Shown one piece after another: positions 1-7,975 of a DNA stretch of 50,350 bases. This DNA is from Oscillospiraceae bacterium. Its GTDB lineage: Bacteria; Bacillota; Clostridia; Oscillospirales; CAG-272. The position numbers and the translations under genes were made by a program. The stretch is taken from positions 1-50,350 of the forward strand of contig SVTO01000015.1 of assembly GCA_015063745.1 (NCBI GenBank). The letters run 5' to 3'. The notes under the pieces are model-generated. The model did no database searches. It was not told the origin of the DNA and worked only from the letters and a program-made list of their open reading frames with translations. Numbering within the stretch: the stretch's first letter is position 1; every line of letters starts with the position of its first letter.

Positions 1-340
1 CGTTCAGACCCAGGTTCAGGATGGTGTCCATCATACCGGGCATGGAAGCTCTTGCGCCGGAACGAACGGAAACCAGCAGGGGGTTTTCCTTGTCACCGAA
101 CTTCTTGCCAACGATTTCTTCCATCTTAACGATGTATTCCATGATCTGAGCCATGATATCATCGTTGATCTGTCTGCCGTCTTCGTAGTACTGTGTGCAG
201 GCTTCGGTAGTGATGGTGAAGCCCTGAGGTACGGGAAGACCGATGTTGGTCATTTCTGCGAGGTTTGCGCCCTTACCGCCGAGGAGCTCACGCATGTTGG
301 CGTTGCCTTCGGAGAACAGGTAAACATACTTCTTGGACAT
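1..340 (-). CDS. ppdK: Pyruvate, phosphate dikinase (N-terminal part, cut by window edge)
   Basis: Reading leftward from an ATG at 338-340 gives a protein beginning [12 protein letters not shown], then [10 protein letters not shown] and [16 protein letters not shown], the N-terminal ATP-grasp signatures of PPDK (interconversion of pyruvate and PEP with ATP/Pi at the end of glycolysis). A GGAGGT ribosome-binding site lies 9 bases upstream of the ATG. Only about 113 residues of a roughly 880-residue enzyme are inside the window. PEP synthase shares the fold, but the spacing of these motifs fits PPDK better. Confidence 0.93.
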   Translation of the reverse strand, partial: MSKKYVYLFSEGNANMRELLGGKGANLAEMTNIGLPVPQGFTITTEACTQYYEDGRQINDDIMAQIMEYIVKMEEIVGKKFGDKENPLLVSVRSGARASMPGMMDTILNLGLN

Positions 341-421
341 AATTGAGATTACCTCCGATATATAATAAAATTTTCGACTGACTTTGGGACGTCTGCATGA
401 GGGCATACATCCGCACCAGTT

Positions 422-450
422 ATTATAGCACAATTTCTCCTGGATTTCTA
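422..450 (-). promoter_or_regulatory. Putative sigma-A promoter for ppdK
   Basis: On the minus strand, TATAAT (427-422) follows a 17-base spacer after TAGAAA (450-445), a 4/6 match to the -35 box. The gap 341-774 otherwise contains only this and the promoter of the DUF523 gene; no terminator or RNA was seen. Confidence 0.4.
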
Positions 451-654
451 CACCAAATCGGCAAAAAATGGAGTTATTTATAGAAAATTTACTTTTTGAC
501 ACCATTTGGGCAAAAATAACCAAATAGGTGTGGTGAAATTGTGCAGAAAAGCACGAGGGCGGAGACGACGGCAGGGGATTGTGCACGGTTTGTATGTTTG
601 GGGACGAGGATACAAAAAATGTGTGTAAAATAAGGAGCCGGGCGGGTAAAAATC

Positions 655-683
655 TTGTATTTTCGGGAAGAGTATGCTATAAT
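655..683 (+). promoter_or_regulatory. Putative promoter for DUF523 gene
   Basis: TTGTAT (655-660), a 17-base spacer and a perfect TATAAT (678-683) precede the gene at 775. The -35 box is weak; the -10 box is consensus. Confidence 0.45.
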
Positions 684-774
684 GAAAAAAAGAAAAATTC
701 TGTCGGATCCCGCGGGGAAAAAACGGGAGGGACAGCAGGAAAAGATCGACCGAACCAAGGAAAGAGAGTGCAGC

Positions 775-1209
775 ATGAAGATATTTATCAGCGCCTGTCT
801 GCTCGGCTGTCCGTGCCGCTACGATGGGAACAGCAAACCTCACCCGGATGCATTGGCACTGGCCGGGAAGCACACCCTGATCCCGTTCTGCCCCGAATGT
901 TACGGCGGCCTGCCAACCCCGAGACCGCCGGCGGAAATTACGGGAAATGCCGTGCGTACCGAGGATGGAACCGATGTGACCGTGCAGTACAGACGGGGTG
1001 CTGAGCTGGCTCTGGAGATGTACCGGCTGACCGGCTGTGAACGGGCGGTCCTGAAAGAAAAAAGTCCTTCCTGCGGCTGTGGGAAAGTATACGACGGTAC
1101 CCATACGGGAACGCTGACGGATGGAAACGGCATCACGGCGGCGCTGTTTCTGGAGAACGGAATCTCCGTGACGGGCGAGAGTGGAATACGAAAAGAATTT
1201 GATATATAA
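775..1209 (+). CDS. DUF523 family protein
   Basis: The 144-residue product starts MKIFISACLLGCPCRYDG and contains FCPECYGGLPTPR and LKEKSPSCGCG, the conserved cysteine-rich motifs of the DUF523 family; its function is not established. A longer in-frame start at 655 exists, but the ATG at 775 is preceded by AAGGAAAGAGAG and gives the normal family length. The next gene begins 23 bases downstream, so the two may be cotranscribed. Confidence 0.85.
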   Translation: MKIFISACLLGCPCRYDGNSKPHPDALALAGKHTLIPFCPECYGGLPTPRPPAEITGNAVRTEDGTDVTVQYRRGAELALEMYRLTGCERAVLKEKSPSCGCGKVYDGTHTGTLTDGNGITAALFLENGISVTGESGIRKEFDI

Positions 1210-1231
1210 AACGAACGATGGGAGAAACGGC

Positions 1232-2089
1232 ATGATTGACTGCAAAACCGAATTCAGAAAGTGTCTGTATACCGGTCCCGACGGGTACACGATGCCTTAC
1301 AGACTCTACATTCCCCAAAACTACGACTGCGGCGAACAGTATCCCCTGGTGCTCTACCTCCATGGCGCGGGCAACAGAGGAACGGACAATGAAAAACACC
1401 TGTATCCCATAAGTCTCTGGTTCAGAAACGAAAACAATCCGATATATGATGCGGTTGTGATTGCACCCCAGTGTCCCGATGAAAAAAGATGGGTGGATGC
1501 CGAATGGTATCCCGGTATTTATACTGTGGAAAATGCACCGGAAACCGCTGAAATGAAGGCTGTGCTGGCGATTCTGGAACGGGTTATGGAATTCTGTAAT
1601 ATTGATGAAGACAGAGTATATGTTACCGGCGAATCCATGGGCGGGTATGCTGCCTGGGACCTGCTGACACGGCATGGTGCCCGTTTTGCGGCAGGTGTAC
1701 CCATCTGCGGCGGAGTGGACGCAACCAAGGCGGCGCTGCTGAAGCGTATTCCCATCTGGCTGTTCCACGGTTCCAAGGATACCACAGTACTTCCCGAAGG
1801 CAGCCGTTTGATTTTTGCCAATATCCGTAAAGCCGGCGGCGAGGAGATCCGCTATACGGAATATACCGGTGTGGGACACAATGCGTGGGACTATGCCAAT
1901 GTGGATGCGGAGCTGCACGAGTGGCTGTTCCGCCAGTCCAGAAGGGAACGGAGACTGGTTGCCGAAAAGAAAGCCAGACAGAAGAAAACCGCAGTGATCG
2001 CGGGAAGCGGAGCCGGTGCATTGTTTTTATCCATTGCAGCCATTCTTTTTGCGAAAAAGAAACGTAAGAAAAATTGTGAATACAGATAA
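1232..2089 (+). CDS. Alpha/beta-hydrolase (feruloyl-esterase/PHB-depolymerase-like) with C-terminal membrane anchor
   Basis: The start is the ATG at 1232 after GGGAGAAACGG; an in-frame upstream start at 1181 lacks a ribosome-binding site and overlaps the previous gene. The 285-residue protein has the oxyanion segment LHGAG (43-47), nucleophile elbow GESMGG (Ser135), probable acid Asp183 in HGSKD and His216 in GVGHNAWD, a complete Ser-Asp-His triad. A hydrophobic segment at about 254-274 followed by KKKRKK suggests a C-terminal anchor, unusual for this class, with no N-terminal signal peptide; orientation is unclear. It is probably an esterase acting on carbohydrate esters, given the SGNH hydrolase 15 bases downstream. 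Substrate unknown. Confidence 0.8.
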   Translation: MIDCKTEFRKCLYTGPDGYTMPYRLYIPQNYDCGEQYPLVLYLHGAGNRGTDNEKHLYPISLWFRNENNPIYDAVVIAPQCPDEKRWVDAEWYPGIYTVENAPETAEMKAVLAILERVMEFCNIDEDRVYVTGESMGGYAAWDLLTRHGARFAAGVPICGGVDATKAALLKRIPIWLFHGSKDTTVLPEGSRLIFANIRKAGGEEIRYTEYTGVGHNAWDYANVDAELHEWLFRQSRRERRLVAEKKARQKKTAVIAGSGAGALFLSIAAILFAKKKRKKNCEYR

Positions 2090-2103
2090 AGGAGAACGAA
2101 AAA

Positions 2104-3189
2104 ATGCTGGCGAATACAGTATTCAATCTGAAAAAGAACAAAAAACTGAACATTGGCTATTACGGCGGTTCTATCACGTTGGGAGGGTGTGCTGACGATC
2201 CGGAAAAAGAGTCATACAGAGCACTGTTAACAAATTGGTTCAGAACACAGTATCCGGATGTACAGATACGGGAGATCCAGGCAGCCATCAGCGGTACCGG
2301 CTCGGAACTCGGCATGCACCGGTGTGAATCCGATCTGCTCAACGAAAACCCGGATCTGATTTTTTTGGAATATACCGTAAATGATTACGGTATTGGTTAC
2401 GAAAAAATCTGTGCACAGTTCGAAACGATCATCCGGATGATCTATGTGAAGAATCCCTTTGCGGATATTGTGGTTCTGACAACAATTACCGAAGAAATCT
2501 GCAACGTGATAACAAGCGGAAAGGAATTTGTTTCCCGTAACGCACATATGGCGGTTGCACACCACTACAACCTGCCGGTGATTGATATTGGTGCTGTTCT
2601 GTGGGCGAATGTTATGCGGGAGGGCGGAGATTTTCTTCGGTATACCACGGACACCATACATCCAAACAATGATGGTCATGCATTGTACGCCAAAACGATC
2701 AGTACACGGCTGAAGGAATACCTGCAGGCAGAAGTACCTGCTTTTCCCGTACCTGTAAAACTGGAAAAACATACTTTCTGTAGTCATCTGCACATGAATG
2801 CTCATGTTGAGGACTGTCTGGCTCTTGCTGATGTGGAGATCAAAGGTTTTACATTGGTCGAGAAATCCATGTTCGACAGACATCCTCACTATATTGAATC
2901 TTCAACACCTGGGGATTCTATTTCCTTTACTTTTGTGGGGGAGAATGCCGGGTTCTATTGGATCAAGGCCGATGACAGCGGCGATGTGCTGGTCTCTGTA
3001 GACGGAAAAAAGGAAATAACGATCAGCGCATGGGATTGTTACTGTCCCGGGGGTGCGAGACTGGCCTACAGCTTTTTCGCCGGGAATCTGCCGTACGGAA
3101 AACATAAGGTTGTTGTTCGCATAGCGGAAACCAAAGCGGAAGAATCCAAAGGTCATGCCATCCGTATCGGCGCCATGCTGATTTCCTGA
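2104..3189 (+). CDS. SGNH/GDSL-family hydrolase
   Basis: The 361-residue product carries the SGNH blocks: GGSITLG (Ser23, block I), SGTGS near residue 63 (block II glycine), TVNDYG (Asn93, block III) and DTIHPNNDGH (Asp183, His186, block V). An additional beta-rich domain of about 140 residues follows the catalytic domain (from about residue 215), as in some carbohydrate esterases. No signal peptide is visible, so a cytoplasmic deacetylase acting on imported oligosaccharides is plausible (inference). RBS AAAGGAGAACG; the upstream esterase ends 15 bases before, suggesting one transcript. Confidence 0.82.
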   Translation: MLANTVFNLKKNKKLNIGYYGGSITLGGCADDPEKESYRALLTNWFRTQYPDVQIREIQAAISGTGSELGMHRCESDLLNENPDLIFLEYTVNDYGIGYEKICAQFETIIRMIYVKNPFADIVVLTTITEEICNVITSGKEFVSRNAHMAVAHHYNLPVIDIGAVLWANVMREGGDFLRYTTDTIHPNNDGHALYAKTISTRLKEYLQAEVPAFPVPVKLEKHTFCSHLHMNAHVEDCLALADVEIKGFTLVEKSMFDRHPHYIESSTPGDSISFTFVGENAGFYWIKADDSGDVLVSVDGKKEITISAWDCYCPGGARLAYSFFAGNLPYGKHKVVVRIAETKAEESKGHAIRIGAMLIS

Positions 3190-3221
3190 CGGATACAAAA
3201 CAGGCGAAATAATCAAATAAC

Positions 3222-3266
3222 AAAAAGCGGCTGTCCCGTCATATCCCGACGGACAACCGTTTTTTA
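3222..3266. terminator. Bidirectional intrinsic terminator
   Basis: AAAAAGCGGCTGTCC pairs imperfectly with GGACAACCGTTTTTT around a central GTC/GAC stem. A-rich left and T-rich right flanks let it serve both the SGNH gene and the convergent SHMT-like gene. Confidence 0.75.
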
Positions 3267-3273
3267 TTGCATT

Positions 3274-4515
3274 TTACCATGCCGGAAAAGCATCGCAAAG
3301 GGCCTGAACCCTTGCCCTGAGAGGACGTATTTCCTCTTCATCCGGAATCCTGTCTCCGAATGAAACCGCTTCTCTGAAGAGATCCGCAATTTCTGTCATA
3401 TCCTTTTCCCCCATCCCCCTTTGGGTAAGAACCGTGCACCCGACCCGAATACCCATGGGCACATCACCCGTATCCCACGGAATGGACTTGCTGTTGACCC
3501 AGATTCCCATCCTGCCCAGATCCTCGCTGAGTTTTCTGCCGTTTGCGGAGGTACCGCGGAGGTCCATGACGAACATATGACAGTCCGTGCCGCCGGTCAG
3601 CAGAGGAATACCGCCGGATATCAGCTGTACCGCCAGAGTCTGCGTATTGTCCAGAACCTGCTTCATCAGGCGGCGAAACGCTTCTGTACCTGCACGCTTC
3701 ATGGCCCATGCGGCAGCGGCAATGGTCTGGGGATGCATGGAAGCGATCAGGCCGGGATATACCCCACGGTCCACCTGCCCGGCATATTCTTTTTTACACA
3801 GTATGAATCCGGTATGGGTGCCGCACATGGTCTTGGTACAGGAAGCGGTGACAATATCCGCGTGGGGAAAGGGTGAGGGGATTACCCCTGCCGCCGTCAG
3901 TCCGCTGGTATGGGCGATATCAGCCATAAGCACAGCTCCGCATCTGTGGGCAATATCGGCCAGCCGGGCATAATCAAATAACCTCGGATAGGAGGAAGAA
4001 CCCACCAGCAGAATCCGAGGATGTACTTTTTCCGCTGTTTTCTGCAGGGCATCGTAATCAATGCACTGCGTCCGGGGATCCACACCGAAATGGGCGAAAC
4101 GGTACATACGGGATGTGGCGTGGGCCTTCCGTCCGTGGCTGGCATGGGAACCGTGTTCCGGATCCAGCGCAAGAACGGTGTCGGCCGGAGAGAGGATACC
4201 GTCGAACACACAGATATTGGCGGTGGTACCGGAATAGGGAAGCATATTGGCGTGTTCCGCACCGAAAAGCTTTTTGGCACGTTCGGCGGCAAGAACTTCC
4301 AGCTCGTCAATGATCTCCGCACCGGGAAGCCGCTGATGTCCGGGCAGGCCGACTGCTGTTTTGTTGGCAAAAGCACTGCCGGAGAGGGCAAGGGTTACGG
4401 GATCCTGTATGCTTTCGGATGCCATCATGTCCAGCGTGTTTTTCTGCCTGTCCGTTTCTCCGGACAGCAGATCATAAAGCTCCGGATCTGCCGCGGAAAG
4501 CAGAGCATCACGCAT
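3274..4515 (-). CDS. Serine hydroxymethyltransferase-like PLP enzyme, divergent active site
   Basis: The start is the ATG at 4515, preceded by GGAGGTACCGAAA; a further in-frame start at 4539 is less likely. The 413-residue protein aligns along its whole length with GlyA: ERAKKLFGAEHAN, PYSGTTAN, MADIAHTSGL (Asp199, His202), CTKT with the PLP lysine at 228, and a late Arg in GIRVG. However, the segment NKYAEGYPGKRYYGG of ordinary SHMT reads NKTAVGLPGHQRLPG here, so the positions of E. coli Tyr55, Glu57 and Tyr65 are Thr, Val and Leu. These residues are essential for the normal hydroxymethyl transfer, so a different aldol or lyase activity is likely (inference). It overlaps the preceding gene by 8 bases and is probably cotranscribed with it. 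Confidence 0.85.
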   Translation of the reverse strand: MRDALLSAADPELYDLLSGETDRQKNTLDMMASESIQDPVTLALSGSAFANKTAVGLPGHQRLPGAEIIDELEVLAAERAKKLFGAEHANMLPYSGTTANICVFDGILSPADTVLALDPEHGSHASHGRKAHATSRMYRFAHFGVDPRTQCIDYDALQKTAEKVHPRILLVGSSSYPRLFDYARLADIAHRCGAVLMADIAHTSGLTAAGVIPSPFPHADIVTASCTKTMCGTHTGFILCKKEYAGQVDRGVYPGLIASMHPQTIAAAAWAMKRAGTEAFRRLMKQVLDNTQTLAVQLISGGIPLLTGGTDCHMFVMDLRGTSANGRKLSEDLGRMGIWVNSKSIPWDTGDVPMGIRVGCTVLTQRGMGEKDMTEIADLFREAVSFGDRIPDEEEIRPLRARVQALCDAFPAW

Positions 4516-5344
4516 TTTCGGTACCTCCGAAAAATTCAAAAATATCCGTGTCTTCCGGAATATCTTCCCCGTGAATACCCTTATCGCCGGTTTTATGGCA
4601 GCCGTGATCGGTATGGAACATCACGAGATTCTTTCCGGGATGGTTGTCCTTTACGGTTTCGCAGAATACGGTAAAACGCCCGATGATCTGATCCAGCGTT
4701 TCAAGGGCTGTCTCGCTTTCCGGGCCGTATCTGTGCTGGGCATAGTCGAAGCCGAGCTGATACAGGAATACAAAATCATATGCTTTGCTTTCAATGACGG
4801 TAACTGCTTCGCGGAACATCGCCTCGTCGTCATCTCCGGGAATGATACGGAAATCCGCACCGCTGCGGGAGAGCATGGCGGCAATACATCCGTTGTCGCA
4901 GGTAATCACGCAGACCTTCCGTCCGCTTCTGACCGCTGCTGCAATCAGACTGTCGCTTTTCAAAAGGGGCTCGGTACATTCGGGGGAAAGAACAGGTACA
5001 ACATAATGGTCCACACCGTTTACCGACGGATCCGCACCGGAGAAAAAGGCGGCGTAATCAATGGCGGTAAGGGAGGGAAGGGCTGTGCGCATGGGGATCA
5101 TCATGGGCGCATATTTCCAGACTTGGGCGAATTTATCCGGGTATTTCCGCACGATCCAGGAAGCCACAGCATCTGTGGAGAAAATGAACACCCCGTCCGC
5201 ATTGCCGCCGAAACGGCTTTTCCAGATATCGGCCAGCCAGTCGATCTTCTCATCGGCTTCAGAGGGCTTCCTAAATCCGGCAATATCGGCAATGGTTGCG
5301 GCCATACGGGTGGTGGGGAGGGTGTTCTGATAGGAATGTTCCAT
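4508..5344 (-). CDS. Alkaline-phosphatase-superfamily protein (type I phosphodiesterase-like)
   Basis: The 278-residue protein keeps metal-site motifs of this superfamily: ALPSLTAIDYAAFFSGADP (Ser/Thr nucleophile zone), YQLGFDYAQHRYGPES (Asp/His pair) and FHTDHGCHKTG (Asp-His). It lacks a signal peptide, so it acts in the cytoplasm. ATG at 5344 follows AGAGGTGAATCCT; a GTG at 5353 is a less likely start. It may be a phosphoesterase, mutase or phosphonate-cleaving enzyme; the substrate is unknown. Pairing with the downstream SHMT-like gene and the divergent DeoR regulator suggests a small inducible catabolic operon. Confidence 0.72.
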   Translation of the reverse strand: MEHSYQNTLPTTRMAATIADIAGFRKPSEADEKIDWLADIWKSRFGGNADGVFIFSTDAVASWIVRKYPDKFAQVWKYAPMMIPMRTALPSLTAIDYAAFFSGADPSVNGVDHYVVPVLSPECTEPLLKSDSLIAAAVRSGRKVCVITCDNGCIAAMLSRSGADFRIIPGDDDEAMFREAVTVIESKAYDFVFLYQLGFDYAQHRYGPESETALETLDQIIGRFTVFCETVKDNHPGKNLVMFHTDHGCHKTGDKGIHGEDIPEDTDIFEFFGGTENA

Positions 5345-5356
5345 AGGATTCACCTC

Positions 5357-5385
5357 TTGACAGAAAGAATGGTTTGTGATATGAT
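5357..5385 (+). promoter_or_regulatory. Promoter of the DeoR-type regulator gene
   Basis: TTGACA (5357-5362), 17-base spacer, TATGAT (5380-5385). It lies only 6 bases from the -10 box of the divergent promoter at 5392-5420, so a repressor bound here would affect both directions. Confidence 0.75.
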
Positions 5386-5391
5386 ACCGTT

Positions 5392-5420
5392 AGTATAACA
5401 AAATGAACGGAATAAGTCAA
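5392..5420 (-). promoter_or_regulatory. Promoter of the phosphoesterase / SHMT-like operon
   Basis: On the minus strand: TTGACT (5420-5415), 17-base spacer, TATACT (5397-5392), followed by a roughly 45-base leader to the ATG at 5344. Confidence 0.75.
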
Positions 5421-5474
5421 TTATTGGCGATGATATTGAAAAACGATCATAAAACTGAAAGGGAAGGCTTTGAA

Positions 5475-6242
5475 ATGAACGAAATCGATCGGAAAGACCA
5501 GCGAAAAAACCGGATACTGGCCGCAATTGCGGAAGCCGGTTTTCTGACTGTCGGGGAGATCGGCAGACAGTTTTTCATCAGCGAGCCGACTGTACGCAGA
5601 GAGCTGGCCGTACTGGAAGCGGAAGGACTGATCAGAAGGAGCCATGGCGGTGCGGCGATCTTATCCGACGGCCTCAGACAACCCTTTGCTTTCCGGAAAA
5701 CGGAAAATTTGGTCAGAAAACGGAAACTGGGTCAGGCCGGCGCAGAACTGATCCGGGACGGAGATGTGATCTTTCTGGACACATCCACGACCGTGCTGAC
5801 TGTTACAGAGCATCTGCGCAGCCGGCATGGTGTAACGGTGGTGACAAACAGCCTTTCCGTTATGCAGCGGATTGCGGAAATGAAGTTGGCCGCCGACAGG
5901 GTCTCCTGCCGATGCACGGGTGGGGAACTGCATGCGGAATCCGCCGGTCTGGTCGGCAGTACGGCAGAAAAGTATGTGGCCGGTATGCGGTTTGATAAAT
6001 TCTTTTTCTCCGTCCCCTGCATTTCAGCCCACGGCCGTATCAGCGATTACTCGGAAAGAGAGACCTACCTGCGTCGGGCCGTTCTGGAGAATACACGTAC
6101 GTCCGTACTGCTGTTCGACGGAAGCAAATGGGACAGGGAAGCGGTGTACACAGTATCTTCCCTGGATAAAATGAGTCATATCGTCACGGATATACCGCTG
6201 GATGCCGGTCTGACGGGAGAAGCGGACTGCATTATCGTCTGA
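5475..6242 (+). CDS. DeoR/GlpR-family transcriptional regulator
   Basis: The ATG at 5475 (MNEIDRKDQRKNRIL) follows GGGAAGG and gives the family's usual length of 255 residues. The N-terminus holds the DeoR winged helix (LTVGEIGRQFFISEPTVRRE, then GLIRRSHGGA). The C-terminal sensor domain of the DeoRC type has IFLDTSTTV and VVTNSLSVM; these proteins typically bind a phosphorylated sugar intermediate and repress a neighbouring catabolic operon. The divergent overlapping promoters make the phosphoesterase/SHMT-like operon its most likely target (inference). Confidence 0.9.
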   Translation: MNEIDRKDQRKNRILAAIAEAGFLTVGEIGRQFFISEPTVRRELAVLEAEGLIRRSHGGAAILSDGLRQPFAFRKTENLVRKRKLGQAGAELIRDGDVIFLDTSTTVLTVTEHLRSRHGVTVVTNSLSVMQRIAEMKLAADRVSCRCTGGELHAESAGLVGSTAEKYVAGMRFDKFFFSVPCISAHGRISDYSERETYLRRAVLENTRTSVLLFDGSKWDREAVYTVSSLDKMSHIVTDIPLDAGLTGEADCIIV

Positions 6243-6319
6243 AAACGGCGCACAGAGCAGAAGGATTGTATTCAAAATATGACGAAAGTTTAATATTTTT
6301 TTAATCCCGTCTTCTGCCA

Positions 6320-6348
6320 TTGTTTTTCGGCGGAATTTGTGTTATACT
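6320..6348 (+). promoter_or_regulatory. Putative promoter for the AI-2E-family gene
   Basis: TTGTTT (6320-6325), 17-base spacer, TATACT (6343-6348), about 50 bases before the start codon at 6399. Confidence 0.55.
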
Positions 6349-6398
6349 TTTCCTGTACACAATGCAAATTATCCGTGGGATAACGGAAAGGAATACAT

Positions 6399-7571
6399 AT
6401 GAAAAAGACATCAAAGCATCATTATCTTCTTGTGGCCTTCGGTGTGGCGCTGTATGCCCTGCTTATGAATCTGGAAGCCTTCGGAGGTGCACTTCGGTAT
6501 CTCGGCAGCATGATTCTGCCCGTACTGCTGGGCTTTCTGATTGCGTTTATCATCAATGTCCCCATGAGGGGATTTGAAAAACTGCTGGAAAAGCTGACCG
6601 TCCGCATCAAACGCCCGAAGCTGGAAAAATACGTCCCGCCCATCGCCCTGCTGCTGACAGCGATCTGCATCATCCTTGTGATCGTACTGGTCTGCACCAT
6701 CCTGATTCCGTCTCTGGTCACTTCCGTGGAAAGCTTGTACAGAACGATCGAGGACCAGGCACCCAAGTGGATCGCATGGCTGCAGGAATACCATATTGAC
6801 ACTGAATGGCTGGTGGAAACGATAGAAAAGATTGATCTGGATTCTCTGGATCTGAACGGTATCATCGGCAACGTAACATCCAGCGCAGGTTCCATCCTGA
6901 CCTCCGCATTGAACATCGCTACCTCCGCTGTATCGGTAATCTCCGCAGCGGCTATCGGCATCATTATCTCCGCCTACGCACTGCTGAGCAAAAAGGATCT
7001 GTCCAGACAGACCAAGAAGCTGCTTTATGCGCATCTGAAGCCGAAAATGGCCTCCTATCTCTGTTATATCGGCCGTCTGACCGGTGACACCTTCTCAAAG
7101 TTTCTATCCGGTCAGTGCCTGGAAGCCTGTCTGTTGGGCACGCTGATCTGCATCGCCATGATGATTTTCAAGATCCCCTACGCCAGTCTGATCGGTATTC
7201 TGACCGCCATCTGCGCGTTCATTCCCTACATCGGTGCTCTGCTGTCCTGCGTGATCGGTGCATTTCTGGTAGTGCTGACGGATCCCTCCAAGGTGATCGT
7301 CTGCATTATCGTGTACCTTGTGGTGCAGTTTGTGGAATCCCAGTTCATTTATCCCCATGTGGTGGGAACCTCCGTGGGACTGGATCCCCTGTGGACTCTG
7401 ATCGCCGTTCTGGTGGGCGGTAATCTGATGGGGCTCTTCGGCATGATCTTCTTTATCCCGCTGACCGCCGTGATCTTCCAGCTGGTGAGAGAACACACCA
7501 ACCGTGTTCTGGAAGAAAAACAGCTGCAGGAAGCGGATGTCTGGGTCGGGGAAGAATCGGACAAAGAATAA
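6399..7571 (+). CDS. AI-2E family transporter (YtvI/PerM-like, UPF0118)
   Basis: The 390-residue protein has the family layout: two N-terminal membrane helices (YLLVAFGVALYALLMNL; LPVLLGFLIAFIINVPM), a third helix near residues 80-102, a long soluble insert, then five or more C-terminal helices with IPYIGALLSCVIGAFLV and the conserved VVQFVESQFIYPHVVG and GLDPLWTLIAVLVGG. Family members have been linked to AI-2 export, Na+/Li+ antiport or small-molecule efflux; the real substrate cannot be told from sequence. RBS GGAAAGGA. Monocistronic, with a terminator right after the stop. Confidence 0.88.
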   Translation: MKKTSKHHYLLVAFGVALYALLMNLEAFGGALRYLGSMILPVLLGFLIAFIINVPMRGFEKLLEKLTVRIKRPKLEKYVPPIALLLTAICIILVIVLVCTILIPSLVTSVESLYRTIEDQAPKWIAWLQEYHIDTEWLVETIEKIDLDSLDLNGIIGNVTSSAGSILTSALNIATSAVSVISAAAIGIIISAYALLSKKDLSRQTKKLLYAHLKPKMASYLCYIGRLTGDTFSKFLSGQCLEACLLGTLICIAMMIFKIPYASLIGILTAICAFIPYIGALLSCVIGAFLVVLTDPSKVIVCIIVYLVVQFVESQFIYPHVVGTSVGLDPLWTLIAVLVGGNLMGLFGMIFFIPLTAVIFQLVREHTNRVLEEKQLQEADVWVGEESDKE

Positions 7572-7584
7572 ATCCGGACATAAC

Positions 7585-7624
7585 AAAAGGCATACATTCC
7601 GTAAAGGAGTGTATGCCTTTTTGG
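7585..7624 (+). terminator. Intrinsic terminator of the AI-2E-family gene
   Basis: AAAAGGCATACATTCC and GAGTGTATGCCTTTTT form a long stem with a short loop, followed by T residues. Confidence 0.85.
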
Positions 7625-7832
7625 GTGTACATCGGAAAGGGGAGTTTTTCATATTTGTGACGTGCGGAGAACTGCAGTTCTGTTGAGATTGCGGGCGCAA
7701 TAAGTATCGGTGTCAGTATTGGTACAAATGGATATATAGTATACTTGAAAATATCTATCAATACTTTTGTGTTTTTTACCATTTCATATTTTACAGAACT
7801 CTGCCTACTGGGGGAGAGGGCGATAGAAAAGA

Positions 7833-7876
7833 CATGACGGATAACCCTTTTTACATCGTTTGTCCGTCATTTTTTT
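7833..7876 (+). terminator. Hairpin with T-tract, inverted relative of the one at 9354-9405
   Basis: ATGACGGA (7834-7841) pairs with TCCGTCAT (7863-7870), followed by TTTTTT. Read on the other strand it nearly matches the hairpin at 9362-9405, including the loop GACAAACGATG. The rest of the gap 7625-7975 holds only this hairpin and the one at 7894-7928; no gene was seen. Confidence 0.6.
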
Positions 7877-7893
7877 GCTTAAAGCGGGACATA

Positions 7894-7928
7894 GAAAAAC
7901 CACCGACGGAATCCATCGATGGTTTTTC
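7894..7928 (-). terminator. Probable terminator of the TEAA-repeat gene
   Basis: GAAAAACCA and TGGTTTTTC form the stem around a GC-containing loop, about 50 bases past the stop codon of the minus-strand gene. The T residues are within the stem, so it is weaker than the others. Confidence 0.45.
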
Positions 7929-7975
7929 GTTATAACTATTGGGGTTGTTTACATCTGTGCCTTATGTAAACAGGA

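Noticed and set aside
478-1290. 270-codon minus-strand frame over the DUF523 gene
   Set aside because: It is antisense to a well-supported gene and its translation has no domain and is rich in Arg/Phe/Pro.
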